Of a DNA stretch of 64,000 nt, positions 16,339 through 25,003 are shown in pieces. Position 1 is the stretch's first letter; each line of letters opens with the position of its first letter. The DNA is from Coleofasciculaceae cyanobacterium (lineage in GTDB: Bacteria; Cyanobacteriota; Cyanobacteriia; Cyanobacteriales; Xenococcaceae), in contig DATNPK010000089.1 in NCBI GenBank assembly GCA_036703275.1, positions 226,057 through 290,056 of the forward strand, in the 5' to 3' direction. A program made the position numbers and the translations under genes. A model generated the notes under the pieces. That model was given only the letters and a program-made list of their open reading frames with translations. It was not told where the DNA came from and did not search any database.

Positions 16339-17661
16339 CTAGATTTTTTGAGATTCTTTTCTGACTACACCACTAATTGCAGCCAAAAGTATCCAGGCAA
16401 ATGTATTCACGCGCAAATCGAAAATAGTGACATCTGTAAGATTAAAGATAATGTAGGAAGTAAAGGCAAGCAAATAGCTAAAAAAGATTAGTTGAAAATT
16501 TTTGCCAGACAAGTCTAAGAAAAACCTGACTGCTTGAAACATAACCAAAGCAACAACTGCAATTAATAACATTGCAGCAATAATTCCTGTCTCAGCACTC
16601 AACATTAGGAACAAATTGTGAGGATGTCCGAACCAATAATTCATTTTGGCTTCGTAAAGAGGAGTAAAGTTACGTAGTCCCCAACCAAATAAAGGACGCT
16701 CTCTAATTAGATCCCAGCAAAACTGCCATTGAGTGATGCGCAGAGTTTCTACAGGCCGCTCATACATTTGGTCTGATAGTCTAGCCCAAATAAAGGCAGG
16801 AACAACTTGGCGTAATTGTGTGCCACCCAAGTTAGGGACAAAAGAAGCCCAAAGGATTGCCGTAGCAGCACCAATAACTCCCCATACTAACCAACGCCAA
16901 CCCATATAAACGGCATAAGCTATAAAGCAAAATATAGCTAGCCCCCAAGCATTGCGAGAACTAGTCAAAACCAATCCGCTGATATCTACTATTAAAATCA
17001 GCGTTAGTAAAAGTAAGGTTTGAATTTGTAGTTTAGTAGATTTTCGTTGCCAAACCTGCCAAGTTTCTAACCATAATCCTAATGTTAGGATAAAAGCGAT
17101 CGCCAAATAAATCGCCAGAAAATTAGTGTAGATGAATACTGATGACATTCTCCCAGTTGGTACTCCTTGGGGAACTAGCTGCCAGCCTAAAATAGCTTCT
17201 ATAAATGTAGGAGTATCCCACGCTGCAAACATTTGTCCCCAACCTAAAATCACTATTGGCAATGAGGGAAGTATTAGTAACCACGATAATTCTCTGAGTT
17301 GAACAGGCTTTGTAATTAAATACCTTAAGGCAATAAACAAAGCAAAAAAAGGTAAGAAATTAGCTAACCCTAACCAGGCTTCTTGAGAATGCTCTGCTAG
17401 TGCTGAACTAATAATTAAAAAACAGGCTAGTACTGCCAATCCTTGATTCAGAGGACTTGTAATTATCTTGCCGTAGTTATTGAGCCAAACCGTAACTAAA
17501 ACTACGATTAATCCCAATGTTCCTATCGCGGGAAACAACGGCAAGATAAAGATGCTGACGCTAAAACAGAACCATGTCCAATTTTTAGCAGTTTTTAATT
17601 CACTAAACCACATTAATTTTGATCGCGATCGTTGCCTAAAAAATAAAGCGAGTTCCCACAA
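16339..17661 (-). CDS. O-antigen ligase/polymerase family protein (Wzy_C)
   Basis: A 440-residue polytopic protein with about eleven to twelve membrane helices. The region GLVLTSSRNAWGLAIF and, after a periplasmic loop, RITQWQFCWDLIRERPLFGWGLRNF with GHPHNLFLML is the Wzy_C signature of O-antigen ligases and polymerases; the conserved Arg and His residues in this loop are present. Such proteins ligate or polymerise glycans on lipid carriers at the periplasmic face. The start may be the internal ATG at 17613 (MWFSELKTAKNW), since the first 16 residues look non-conserved. No polysaccharide cluster surrounds it. Confidence 0.82.
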   Translation of the reverse strand: MWELALFFRQRSRSKLMWFSELKTAKNWTWFCFSVSIFILPLFPAIGTLGLIVVLVTVWLNNYGKIITSPLNQGLAVLACFLIISSALAEHSQEAWLGLANFLPFFALFIALRYLITKPVQLRELSWLLILPSLPIVILGWGQMFAAWDTPTFIEAILGWQLVPQGVPTGRMSSVFIYTNFLAIYLAIAFILTLGLWLETWQVWQRKSTKLQIQTLLLLTLILIVDISGLVLTSSRNAWGLAIFCFIAYAVYMGWRWLVWGVIGAATAILWASFVPNLGGTQLRQVVPAFIWARLSDQMYERPVETLRITQWQFCWDLIRERPLFGWGLRNFTPLYEAKMNYWFGHPHNLFLMLSAETGIIAAMLLIAVVALVMFQAVRFFLDLSGKNFQLIFFSYLLAFTSYIIFNLTDVTIFDLRVNTFAWILLAAISGVVRKESQKI

Positions 17662-17713
17662 TTAAAAGCTATTAGCCAATAAATCTGACCGCAGCTAGTC
17701 CAAACTAAACCAA

Positions 17714-19453
17714 TTAAGGTAAATCCTGCAAACCATTATCAGGAGTGTTAGAAACTTGTCTTTGTAAATCAACGTAAGACTGATTGTAATCAGTGATTGA
17801 AGAAAGTAAGTTCCCCCTTGCCGTAGTCAGCTGAGTCTGAGCATCAATTACGTCGGTTTGAGTACCTACTCCCGCCTGAAAACGCAATCTAGCTAAACGT
17901 AAACTTTCTTCTGCTAATTCCACCTCTTTGGTTGCAGTACCAATATTATTTTGATTAGACTCAAGTTGAAAATAGGCTTGTTCTACGGCAAAACGAATCT
18001 GATTGCGCTGGTTAGCAAATTGAGTTTCCGCAATTTCAGCATCTCTTTCCGCTTGGTCTGCACCTGCACGAGCAGAGCCTGCATCATATAATCTCCACTG
18101 GAAATTTAGACCAACGCTATATTGATCGCTAACATCAAAATCATCTTCAAAGTCATCGTTTAGCGTGTAATTAGCATTAGCACTTAGTGCTGGTCTAGCA
18201 TTTGATGAAGCAATGGTCCGTTGCTCTTGAGCAATCTCCCTTTGCAGCAAGAACTGCTCTAGTTCAGCACGATTCTTAAAAGCTTGTACGATAGTTTCTG
18301 CCAAAGCTAAATTCCAGATACCAGCTTCTTCAATAGCATCGGCTGTAGAAAGATCGGTACTATGGGCGACGCTTAAAGTTTCTGCTAATTGTCGGCGGGC
18401 AATGTTTTGCTCGGCTCTAGCAGTGGTTAATCTTTGTTGTGCCTGAGCTAATTCTACCTCTGCCCGTAAAACGTCAAATCTGGTACCTAATCCTGCTTGT
18501 TCTAAAAGTTGGGCATCTTTTAAAGTTTGTGAAGCATCTTCCACCGCAGCTAGTTGAATTTCTACTTGAGCATCGCTATTCTGCAAATTATAGTAATCTC
18601 TGGCAGTTTCAAATCGAGCTTGCTCGACAGTTGCTTCCAAATTTAACTCATCGATCCGCAGTTGGTTTTCGGCAGCGCGAATGCTTGCTCCTCTTCGACC
18701 ACCATTGTAAATATCGTAATTGATGCCCAAACCCCCATTCAAAGTAAAACTGCTGGAGCTTGCATTGGTAAATTGATCTTCTGCTGCCTGTCTGACATCT
18801 TCTTCGGCAAGATTAGGATCATTTTCCAAGGCTGTTTCTACTTGCTGATCGATATTTTGCTCGATAGTACTATCGAGAAAAGCACTATTACCATAACTCA
18901 ATCCGTTAGTCAGATCTAAAGTAGGATAAAGCGCCGATCTTTCCTGTCTTAATACAGCTTCGCCACGTTCTACCCGTATTCTAGCTTCTTCAATTTCTTT
19001 ATTGTTTTTGAGCGATAATTCTACCGCCTGTTCTAAGGTAATTGGTTTTTGACTATCAACTTCAACTTCATTAGGTTGAGTGGGAAACGACAGAGGATTG
19101 CCACTAGGATTTAGCTGCTCTGTATTAGGAATTGGCTGTTGTGCTGGTTGGATAATGTCTTGCGTGTTTTGCTGAGTAGAGTCGCTTGTCTGAGCCACTT
19201 TTTCCGAAACTAACCGAGAAAAATTAATTTGAGAATTTAGCTGTGGTTTATTTTGCGCGGTAGATAATAATAATGAACCAGCTGTGGATGTAGCCTGCTT
19301 AATATCTAGCTGCAAATTACTCGCTTTGACCAAATGAGCGTAATTGTTTAAACCAGAATTAGGTGTATTTTCAGCAGTAGCTGAGATTACATTGCCGATT
19401 ACTATAGCCGTACTGATACCAAATACCTGGATCAATTGATTCTTCTTACCCAC
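17714..19453 (-). CDS. TolC family outer-membrane efflux protein
   Basis: The 579-residue product has a signal peptide (ending near ISATAEN), a long low-complexity Gln/Asn/Pro segment (about residues 60-130) seen in cyanobacterial TolC homologues, and then the two TolC repeats of paired helices: LEQAVELSLKNNKEIEEAR opens the first and ALAETIVQAFKNRAELEQF the second, with LNFQWRLYDAG as the outer-membrane strand. It forms the exit duct for type I secretion and RND/ABC efflux. The start codon is GTG (19453) with AAGGAG just upstream. The decayed devC, whose product family works with TolC, lies about 2.3 kb away. Confidence 0.88.
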   Translation of the reverse strand: MGKKNQLIQVFGISTAIVIGNVISATAENTPNSGLNNYAHLVKASNLQLDIKQATSTAGSLLLSTAQNKPQLNSQINFSRLVSEKVAQTSDSTQQNTQDIIQPAQQPIPNTEQLNPSGNPLSFPTQPNEVEVDSQKPITLEQAVELSLKNNKEIEEARIRVERGEAVLRQERSALYPTLDLTNGLSYGNSAFLDSTIEQNIDQQVETALENDPNLAEEDVRQAAEDQFTNASSSSFTLNGGLGINYDIYNGGRRGASIRAAENQLRIDELNLEATVEQARFETARDYYNLQNSDAQVEIQLAAVEDASQTLKDAQLLEQAGLGTRFDVLRAEVELAQAQQRLTTARAEQNIARRQLAETLSVAHSTDLSTADAIEEAGIWNLALAETIVQAFKNRAELEQFLLQREIAQEQRTIASSNARPALSANANYTLNDDFEDDFDVSDQYSVGLNFQWRLYDAGSARAGADQAERDAEIAETQFANQRNQIRFAVEQAYFQLESNQNNIGTATKEVELAEESLRLARLRFQAGVGTQTDVIDAQTQLTTARGNLLSSITDYNQSYVDLQRQVSNTPDNGLQDLP

Positions 19454-19465
19454 TCCTCACTCCTT
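19452..19465 (-). promoter_or_regulatory. tolC translation start region complementary to the Yfr1 core
   Basis: The plus-strand text ACTCCTCACTC (19452-19462), antisense to the tolC ribosome-binding site and start, differs by one base from the invariant Yfr1 small-RNA core ACTCCTCACAC. A Yfr1 transcript could therefore pair with the tolC mRNA over ten of eleven bases across its Shine-Dalgarno and GTG start. Confidence 0.35.
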
Positions 19466-19658
19466 TGTTGATTAAGATATCTGTGCGTCAAACCTAGACA
19501 ATTTTATACTTGCTATCGTGTTTATGGCATTAATCTTGTCAATTCCAACATTTAATATAAAGTAGTATATTGCTTCACCATCAGATTACAATCGAACGGT
19601 TAAAATTTTGAAATTAATTGCTTTTTAATATTTCATAATAATTTACTACAGCAATCAA

Positions 19659-20177
19659 TTAGTATTTAACTAAACTAATTAGCGGTACGTTGGGTAGTTT
19701 CTCTTTTCCTTTTAAAGCCAGCAGTTCAATCACAAAAGCAAAACCAATCACTTCCGCTTTCATCTGAGACAGTAATTCGGCAGTAGCTTTGGCTGTTCCC
19801 CCAGTAGCTAATAAGTCATCGACAATCAAAACTTTGGCATTAGGAGCGATCGCATCTTGATGAATTTCTAGCCGATCTATGCCGTATTCTAGTTCATAAG
19901 CCACGGAATGTATTGGGGCGGGTAATTTTCCAGGTTTCCGCACGGGAACAAAACCCGCCTTGAGTTGATAAGCCAGAGGTGTCGCAAAAATAAACCCCCT
20001 CGATTCCATACCCACAACATAATCTGGGGCTAAATTTGCCGTTTGGCACTGCTCTGTCAATCGGTCAATTGTATATTGCAGACCTTGAGGATTATTTAAT
20101 AAAGTCGTTATGTCTCGATACAAAATTCCTGGTTGAGGAAAATCAGCAATATCGCGAATTAAAGATTTGAGTTCCAT
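19659..20177 (-). CDS. apt: Adenine phosphoribosyltransferase
   Basis: The 172-residue product matches the family length. It contains the PRPP-binding signature [14 protein letters not shown], the [14 protein letters not shown] loop and the adenine-site region PVRKPGKLP. Apt converts adenine and PRPP to AMP and pyrophosphate in cytosolic purine salvage. The gene is monocistronic as far as can be seen and is divergent from the DUF3038 operon starting at 20310. Confidence 0.95.
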   Translation of the reverse strand: MELKSLIRDIADFPQPGILYRDITTLLNNPQGLQYTIDRLTEQCQTANLAPDYVVGMESRGFIFATPLAYQLKAGFVPVRKPGKLPAPIHSVAYELEYGIDRLEIHQDAIAPNAKVLIVDDLLATGGTAKATAELLSQMKAEVIGFAFVIELLALKGKEKLPNVPLISLVKY

Positions 20178-20309
20178 AAATAAACGTCAATAAATTAGAT
20201 TAGACTGGTTTTTGAGTAAGATAGCTATGGCATCATAGCACCAGAGATTTATTTGTTATCCTCGACAAAGAACAATCATCGATAACTATAATTTGGACTG
20301 AGTTTTACC

Positions 20310-20939
20310 ATGAGCCAATCTGCAAGTTTAGAATCCGATTTTGCTGACTCTATAAATAGCCCCGCCTCGATTTTAAATACTTTACCAGACATATCTCTCC
20401 CTTCTAAGGGTTGTTCTCCTCATACTCAACAACAAATTGATTTGCTGCTGCTTGCTCTAGAAGCTTTAGAACTAGGGGCATCAGAACAAATGCTGGCAAC
20501 GGCAAGACAACTAGGCATAGAGCCAATTATTAAACATCGTGTTAATCTGTGGCGTTTGCGCTGTAGCAATCCCTGGAGACGTTCTTATACTAGAGATTAT
20601 TTGAGTTTAGATCAGGCCAAAGCATTGGTTATTATTGCAGCCTATCGAGCCAAAGACTTGATGGTAGTTATCAGACAGCTATTAGTAGCAGAACAGCAAA
20701 TGCGAGAGAAAAATCTTCCTTTAGATAATCACTTTCGACTTTCAGAATATTTAGAACGATTTCGCGCTCATTTTCGTAGTCGAATGAACTCGCGCCGTGC
20801 TAAGGTATCAGCCTATATTGCCTCAGAAGAACAGCTCAATGAATTAGCCTTGTCTTTATTAAATAAGCTATTATTTTGTACTGGAACCAAAGGAATGCAG
20901 CGGGTTTGGTTTAGTTTGTTTGATGGAGAAGTGGCTTAA
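20310..20939 (+). CDS. DUF3038 family protein
   Basis: The 209-residue helical, soluble protein carries the conserved DUF3038 core (LLLALEALELGASEQ, RVNLWRLRCSNPWRR, LDQAKALVIIAAYRAKDLM). The family is restricted to cyanobacteria and has no known function. The stop is three bases before the start of the DUF4335 gene, so the two are translationally coupled or nearly so, and an M41-like protease gene follows; the trio looks like a conserved operon. No membrane segment or catalytic motif is visible. Confidence 0.85.
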   Translation: MSQSASLESDFADSINSPASILNTLPDISLPSKGCSPHTQQQIDLLLLALEALELGASEQMLATARQLGIEPIIKHRVNLWRLRCSNPWRRSYTRDYLSLDQAKALVIIAAYRAKDLMVVIRQLLVAEQQMREKNLPLDNHFRLSEYLERFRAHFRSRMNSRRAKVSAYIASEEQLNELALSLLNKLLFCTGTKGMQRVWFSLFDGEVA

Positions 20940-20942
20940 AAA

Positions 20943-21605
20943 ATGAATACGAAACGACAGTATAGTTTGCCTAACTGTAATCTAATTTTGGAAGGTTTAG
21001 AAGATACCGATACCGAAAACGTTGATATTTTAGATGGAAAACCCCCGATGTCTATTTTGATTAATGCTGAGTGTCACTTGCTTGGCTCTAATCAAAAGTT
21101 GAGTGGTGGCAGCGTGTTCTTAAAAAATCTCTCCTATGCCGTAAGTAATTATGCTCAAGGGTTGCTTAGTGGGTTACCTCAAACCGCTCGCCACGCTGCC
21201 GAATATCCTCAGGTATCGATGACTAATCTAGCCGAACAACATCTTCATCGTTTAACTTTCGAGCCTGAGCCTGAGGGTGAAGAGATTAAAACCGAGATCG
21301 ATTTAACTACGGTAGAGCTATTTGATTTAGTTGATGCGATCGACCAGTTTTATGCGGATCGTTCTACCTTACCTAATATGACCCTTGATTTGCAGTCCGT
21401 CAGCAGACGCTATCGTAAACCAGAACAGCCTCTAGCAGAAAGATTAACTCCTGTGGCAATTGGTTTTACTGGTTTGGCGATCGCAGCGGGAGCATTTTTT
21501 GTGATTCCTCCACCAGAAATTAGGCCGCCAGAATCGACTCCAATTAACCAAACAAATCAAACGAAGCCTTCTACTACAGAAACTACCCCTCTCAATGAAG
21601 AATAA
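20943..21605 (+). CDS. DUF4335 family protein
   Basis: The 220-residue product has an N-terminal part with RQYSLPNCNLILEGLED and GKPPMSILINAECHL typical of DUF4335, and near the C-terminus a single membrane helix (about residues 175-191, VAIGFTGLAIAAGAFFVIPP) followed by a Pro/Thr-rich tail. The large N-terminal domain would be cytosolic and the tail short. Function unknown. Its three-base spacing to DUF3038 and 39-base spacing to the following protease-like gene suggest one transcript and a shared process at the membrane. Confidence 0.85.
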   Translation: MNTKRQYSLPNCNLILEGLEDTDTENVDILDGKPPMSILINAECHLLGSNQKLSGGSVFLKNLSYAVSNYAQGLLSGLPQTARHAAEYPQVSMTNLAEQHLHRLTFEPEPEGEEIKTEIDLTTVELFDLVDAIDQFYADRSTLPNMTLDLQSVSRRYRKPEQPLAERLTPVAIGFTGLAIAAGAFFVIPPPEIRPPESTPINQTNQTKPSTTETTPLNEE

Positions 21606-21644
21606 AAACGATAAATCTAAAAATTGAAATAAATATTATTTATA

Positions 21645-22349
21645 ATGCCTCAAACTGCTTTAAATTTAATTGCGGTAGGAATCTTCTTGATGACTATGAC
21701 ATCTTTACTAGGACCAATTTTTCAGATTCCTCCTGTTGTTCCCGCTGCCGTCACCTTTGGCATCTTAAGTTTAGCTACAGTAGACACCTTAAGTTGGAAT
21801 AGTAGAGGCGTTTCGCTTTTGCTAGACTTGTTTGCCTCACAAGAACAACGTCAACGTATTATTAACCATGAAGCAGGACATTTTTTGACCGCTTATTTTT
21901 TAGGAATACCGATTACGGGCTATACCCTAACTGCTTGGGAAGTTTTAAAACAGGGGCGCTTAGGTAGCGGTGGGGTAAGCTTTGATACAGAAGCCTTAAC
22001 AGCGAGACCATTTCAATTTGAGGCTATGCGTTTAACTTTAGAGCGTTTTAGCACCGTTTGGATGGCAGGGATAGCTGCGGAGACAATAGTCTATGGCGAT
22101 GCACAAGGTGGTGCTGAAGATCGACAGCAGTTACGACAAGCTTTAGTAATGGCTGGTCTTCCAGAAGTAGGCTATCCTCAGAAAGAACGCTGGGCTAAGC
22201 TACAGGCAACTAACTTATTGACCAGGCATCAGCAATCTTATGAAGCTTTGGTAGAGGCAATGAAACAAAGAGCTTCTGTAGCCGAATGCTATGCAGTAAT
22301 ACAGCAATATTGTGATGCTGACAGTGAACAACTAGCTGCCAGTAATTAA
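21645..22349 (+). CDS. FtsH-like M41 peptidase domain protein without AAA module
   Basis: The 234-residue product has two N-terminal membrane segments (about residues 5-25 and 30-48) and then a metallopeptidase-like domain with HEAGH at residues 75-79, the zinc motif of M41 FtsH proteases. The AAA ATPase domain of FtsH is absent. A later acidic segment, YGDAQGGAEDRQQL, is where M41 enzymes place their third ligand (Asp/Glu). Related AAA-less proteins occur across cyanobacteria and in chloroplasts; their substrates are unknown. It ends the DUF3038-DUF4335 operon. Whether it is proteolytically active without an ATPase partner is open. Confidence 0.82.
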   Translation: MPQTALNLIAVGIFLMTMTSLLGPIFQIPPVVPAAVTFGILSLATVDTLSWNSRGVSLLLDLFASQEQRQRIINHEAGHFLTAYFLGIPITGYTLTAWEVLKQGRLGSGGVSFDTEALTARPFQFEAMRLTLERFSTVWMAGIAAETIVYGDAQGGAEDRQQLRQALVMAGLPEVGYPQKERWAKLQATNLLTRHQQSYEALVEAMKQRASVAECYAVIQQYCDADSEQLAASN

Positions 22350-22386
22350 GATTCAAATCAGATCTCAATCCACTGAATGCAAATCC

Positions 22387-23190
22387 TCAAAGATGAGGCT
22401 GTTGGAATTTATAGATATCTTGAATTACTTGCACCCAACCACCAGCGACAGATTGCAAAATGCGATCGCCTTTTTCTTTCGTAGCAATAGTTGCGTCTCC
22501 CATTACTCCGCTTTTACTTAATTCTTTGGTTAGCCAAGCAAAAGGTAATTTTCCTTCCATGTCTAACAAGCTATTTTCTGGTAAGCCTTGAGGATATTCT
22601 TTTACTGCCTGATTCATCTGAACCTGTTTGGGTAATAAAGACAGCATGAGACTAGTTTCTGCATCTCCTGCATGAATGCCATATTCTTGTTCTTTGGGTG
22701 TGAGTAAATCAGCAGCATTATGAGGCACGCGCCAGGTAAACAAAGGAAACACTGCAAAATCTGGATGTTTTTGATGAACATCTCTGGCTGCTATTTCCAT
22801 AATTTGTGGCTGTCCTCCGTGAGAATTCATCAATACCAGTTTGCGAAAACCTGAGCGATAGATGCTCATAGCCATTTCGGTGATTACAGACAATAAGGTG
22901 TTGGCACTAAGAGTAATAGTCCCTGGGAAACCAGAATGTTCGTTAGATTTACCATAATAAAGACAGGGTAAAGCATAGGCAGGAATATCTTTTTCTAATT
23001 GCCCTAACGCTTTACCTAACACTCCCAAACTAATGGCAGAATCCACCGCAATAGGTAAATGAGGACCATGTTGTTCGATCGCGCCTATAGGTTGGATAAT
23101 TACCACATTTTCCTTGTCTGGCATTTGCTCAATTTCTTTCCAGGTGAGATAAGGAAAGTAACGTTGAGGAGGAATAAAACCGTGCATCAT
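22387..23190 (-). CDS. Creatininase family amidohydrolase
   Basis: The 267-residue product has the expected family length and metal-ligand motifs: EQHGPHLPIAVDS (residues about 38-50), NSHGGQ and HAGDAETSLML. The family includes creatinine amidohydrolase, the Fapy-deaminase ArfB and mycofactocin MftE, so the reaction is hydrolysis of a cyclic amide or similar bond, but the substrate cannot be read here. Cytosolic; no signal peptide. It is convergent with the M41-like gene and followed upstream by a gene-poor stretch. Confidence 0.87.
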   Translation of the reverse strand: MMHGFIPPQRYFPYLTWKEIEQMPDKENVVIIQPIGAIEQHGPHLPIAVDSAISLGVLGKALGQLEKDIPAYALPCLYYGKSNEHSGFPGTITLSANTLLSVITEMAMSIYRSGFRKLVLMNSHGGQPQIMEIAARDVHQKHPDFAVFPLFTWRVPHNAADLLTPKEQEYGIHAGDAETSLMLSLLPKQVQMNQAVKEYPQGLPENSLLDMEGKLPFAWLTKELSKSGVMGDATIATKEKGDRILQSVAGGWVQVIQDIYKFQQPHL

Positions 23191-23517
23191 AAAATTACTC
23201 TGAGTCTTTGATTAGTGAAGCCAACAATGTTTTTTGAGAAAGTTTCAAGGGTCGATCGCAGCCACCCCTCTGGACAAAGCTCAGGTTGAACTACATCAAC
23301 TACATCATCCAAGCTTAAATGTTATTAGTCCCTCTCTGCAATTATTAGTACTCAAGACATTAACTAGACTAGTAGCCAGATTAGAACCAAGAACTAACAT
23401 AGTGCCAGTAGCGATCGCTCTTTATATTTAACTCAAAGGCTGAAAAAAAGAATCAGCCCTGGTTGATATCAACCAGGGCTGTATTATTGAGTCTAGAAAG
23501 CAATAATGGTATGAATC
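23191..23517. other. Gene-poor spacer with terminator
   Basis: The only notable structure is the perfect palindrome at 23454-23481. A 65-codon frame starting with TTG at 23234 has no ribosome site or recognisable sequence and is not called. Confidence 0.6.
23442..23481 (-). terminator. Rho-independent terminator of the repeat-bearing secreted protein gene
   Basis: A perfect 28-bp palindrome (23454-23481; arms CAGCCCTGGTTGAT) is followed on the minus strand by ATTCTTTTTTTC. It lies 37 bases after the stop of the gene at 23518-23901 and would terminate it strongly. Confidence 0.9.
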
Positions 23518-23901
23518 TTAGTGGCCGTAAGGCAGGTACTGATTTACATCAACTTGACCTTGAACATTAGTTTGATTGGCATCTTGAATAATTGCGTTAC
23601 CATGACCGACACCAGCAGCTTCGTTGGCGTTTAATTGGACTGAAGTTTGAGCATCGGGAGTGGAATAACCACCTAAGTCTAGTTGGTTTTGGTAATTAGT
23701 TTGGTCGGTGTTTTGGTGGATGAAATTACTAGTACCGACAGCAGCCCCCGAGTTTGTATTGTTTTGAATGCTAGTCTGAGCGTCTTGAGCTTGGGCTACG
23801 CTTGGGTTTCCCGAGCTTGTAGAACCAAGCTGTTGAGCAAAAGCAGTTAAAGGAGCGAAAGCGATAATTGCAGTTAGAATACCTAGTGTAGATTTTTTCA
23901 T
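23518..23901 (-). CDS. Small secreted Gln/Asn-rich protein with two internal repeats
   Basis: Not a named family that I recognise. The 127-residue product has a classic signal peptide (MKKSTLGILTAIIAFAPLTAFA) and a mature part made of two imperfect repeats of about 38 residues: AQTSIQNNTN...GTSNFIHQNTDQTN...LDLGGY and AQTSVQLNAN...GHGNAIIQDANQTN...VDVNQY. The regular spacing of Gln, Asn and hydrophobic residues recalls the strand-turn repeats of curlins, so a beta-solenoid or amyloid-like surface protein is possible; this is inference. It has its own strong terminator, suggesting high expression from a single-gene transcript. Confidence 0.65.
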   Translation of the reverse strand: MKKSTLGILTAIIAFAPLTAFAQQLGSTSSGNPSVAQAQDAQTSIQNNTNSGAAVGTSNFIHQNTDQTNYQNQLDLGGYSTPDAQTSVQLNANEAAGVGHGNAIIQDANQTNVQGQVDVNQYLPYGH

Positions 23902-24072
23902 TTTAGACCTCGTAAAAGTAAGATTTAGTATGTGTGTTTTGCTTACATTTACTAATTACGATTGGTCTATTTTTTTATGCAGATTTACTTTGAGTTTGTA
24001 AAGAAGCGATGCAATGAATATGAAGGACTTGTTAGCATAATAAATACTTACACGACCTACACAGCATACTTC

Positions 24073-24453
24073 ATGAGCATTGAAATTGAAACACAGATTG
24101 TCCAAGCTGAAGAACAGCTTAGGCTGGCAATGCTTAATTCTGATGTAAACACACTTGATTAATTGCTTGCACCAGAAGTTATTTTTACCAACCATCTTGG
24201 TCAAGTATTAGGAAAACAAGACGATCTTGAGGCTCACCAATCGGGAACACTTAAAGTAGAAGTTTTAACACCTTTTGAGCAACACATTCAATTAATAAAA
24301 GACGTGGCGATTGTCACTGTTCGAGTACATTTAGCAGGTAGCTACGCTGGTATTACATCTGAGGGTGATTTTCGATTTACTCGTGTTTGGACTCTTTCTT
24401 CTAATGGTGCTTGGCAGATCATTGTTGCTCATTCTAGTGTTGTGACTCAGTAG
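24073..24453 (+). pseudogene. NTF2-like/SnoaL-type (DUF4440) protein with an in-frame stop
   Basis: From ATG 24073 the frame reads MSIEIETQIVQAEEQLRLAM...NTLD, meets TAA at 24160-24162, and continues in the same frame with LLAPEVIFTNHLGQVLGKQ through to VWTLSSNGAWQIIVAHS and a stop at 24451-24453. The joined 126 residues are a complete NTF2-like cone-fold protein of DUF4440 type. The stop falls in helix 1 at a position where a Gln, Lys or Glu codon would be expected (one base change). No second start with a ribosome site follows, so the gene is probably dead unless the stop is read through or is a sequencing error. A MITE is inserted 11 bases after the end. Confidence 0.72.
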
Positions 24454-24456
24454 GTA

Positions 24457-24678
24457 AAAATTCTGGCGTTGCTGATTTAGCGAACGAGCGCGTGACGCGG
24501 AGGACGCGATATGTCCTAAAGCATACCGCTCCGAGACCGAAGGGCGGAGTGCGGTTTATCCGTGAATCGTTTAGGGCATATAGCTTTTAGCTTTTAGTCT
24601 ATAACTAACCTTCCTTTCTTAGATTATAAAAGTAATCAATTCGCGCTTCGTACCTCGATTCAGCAACGCCAAAATTCT
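24457..24678. mobile_element. 206-bp MITE with 11-bp terminal inverted repeats and 8-bp target duplication
   Basis: GGCGTTGCTGA (24465-24475) and its reverse complement TCAGCAACGCC (24660-24670) bound a 206-bp segment without an ORF. Directly outside lie two identical copies of AAAATTCT (24457-24464, 24671-24678), a target-site duplication. The interior contains mosaic palindromic modules (for example 24535-24568, identical to 14923-14956). No transposase is encoded, so a related full-length IS elsewhere must act in trans. Confidence 0.85.
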
Positions 24679-25003
24679 TTTGTATAAGCGATCGCCCTAA
24701 CTTTATCGCCTAGTTAAAACTACTTACCAAAAGTGGGTTTTGGGAATCGAATTTAGTATTAGTAGCAGCTAATTCAATTCAAAAATTAACAGTTATGCCT
24801 AAAGGTTATACCCTGAATAGCCATTTAATCGGCTTTGATTAAGGTAAATCAAGCTTTCTACATTAGTTCTACATATTTCTGCCGAAACTTCTTAAATTCT
24901 TTAAAAAATAGTTATAAATACCTAGATATAATTACAGCATAATCTTAAATAATACAAGTGTCTTCTTTTGCTGCGGTAGAAGTAGATATTGATTAATTAA
25001 ATA
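24679..25003. other. AT-rich spacer
   Basis: One HIP1 site is present near 24689. I see no gene, repeat or clear structure; the last part is the leader of the gene at 25004. Confidence 0.5.

Noticed and set aside
23234..23431. 65-codon frame on the plus strand starting with TTG
   Set aside because: No ribosome-binding site, no recognisable sequence, atypical start, and it overlaps the likely leader of the creatininase gene.
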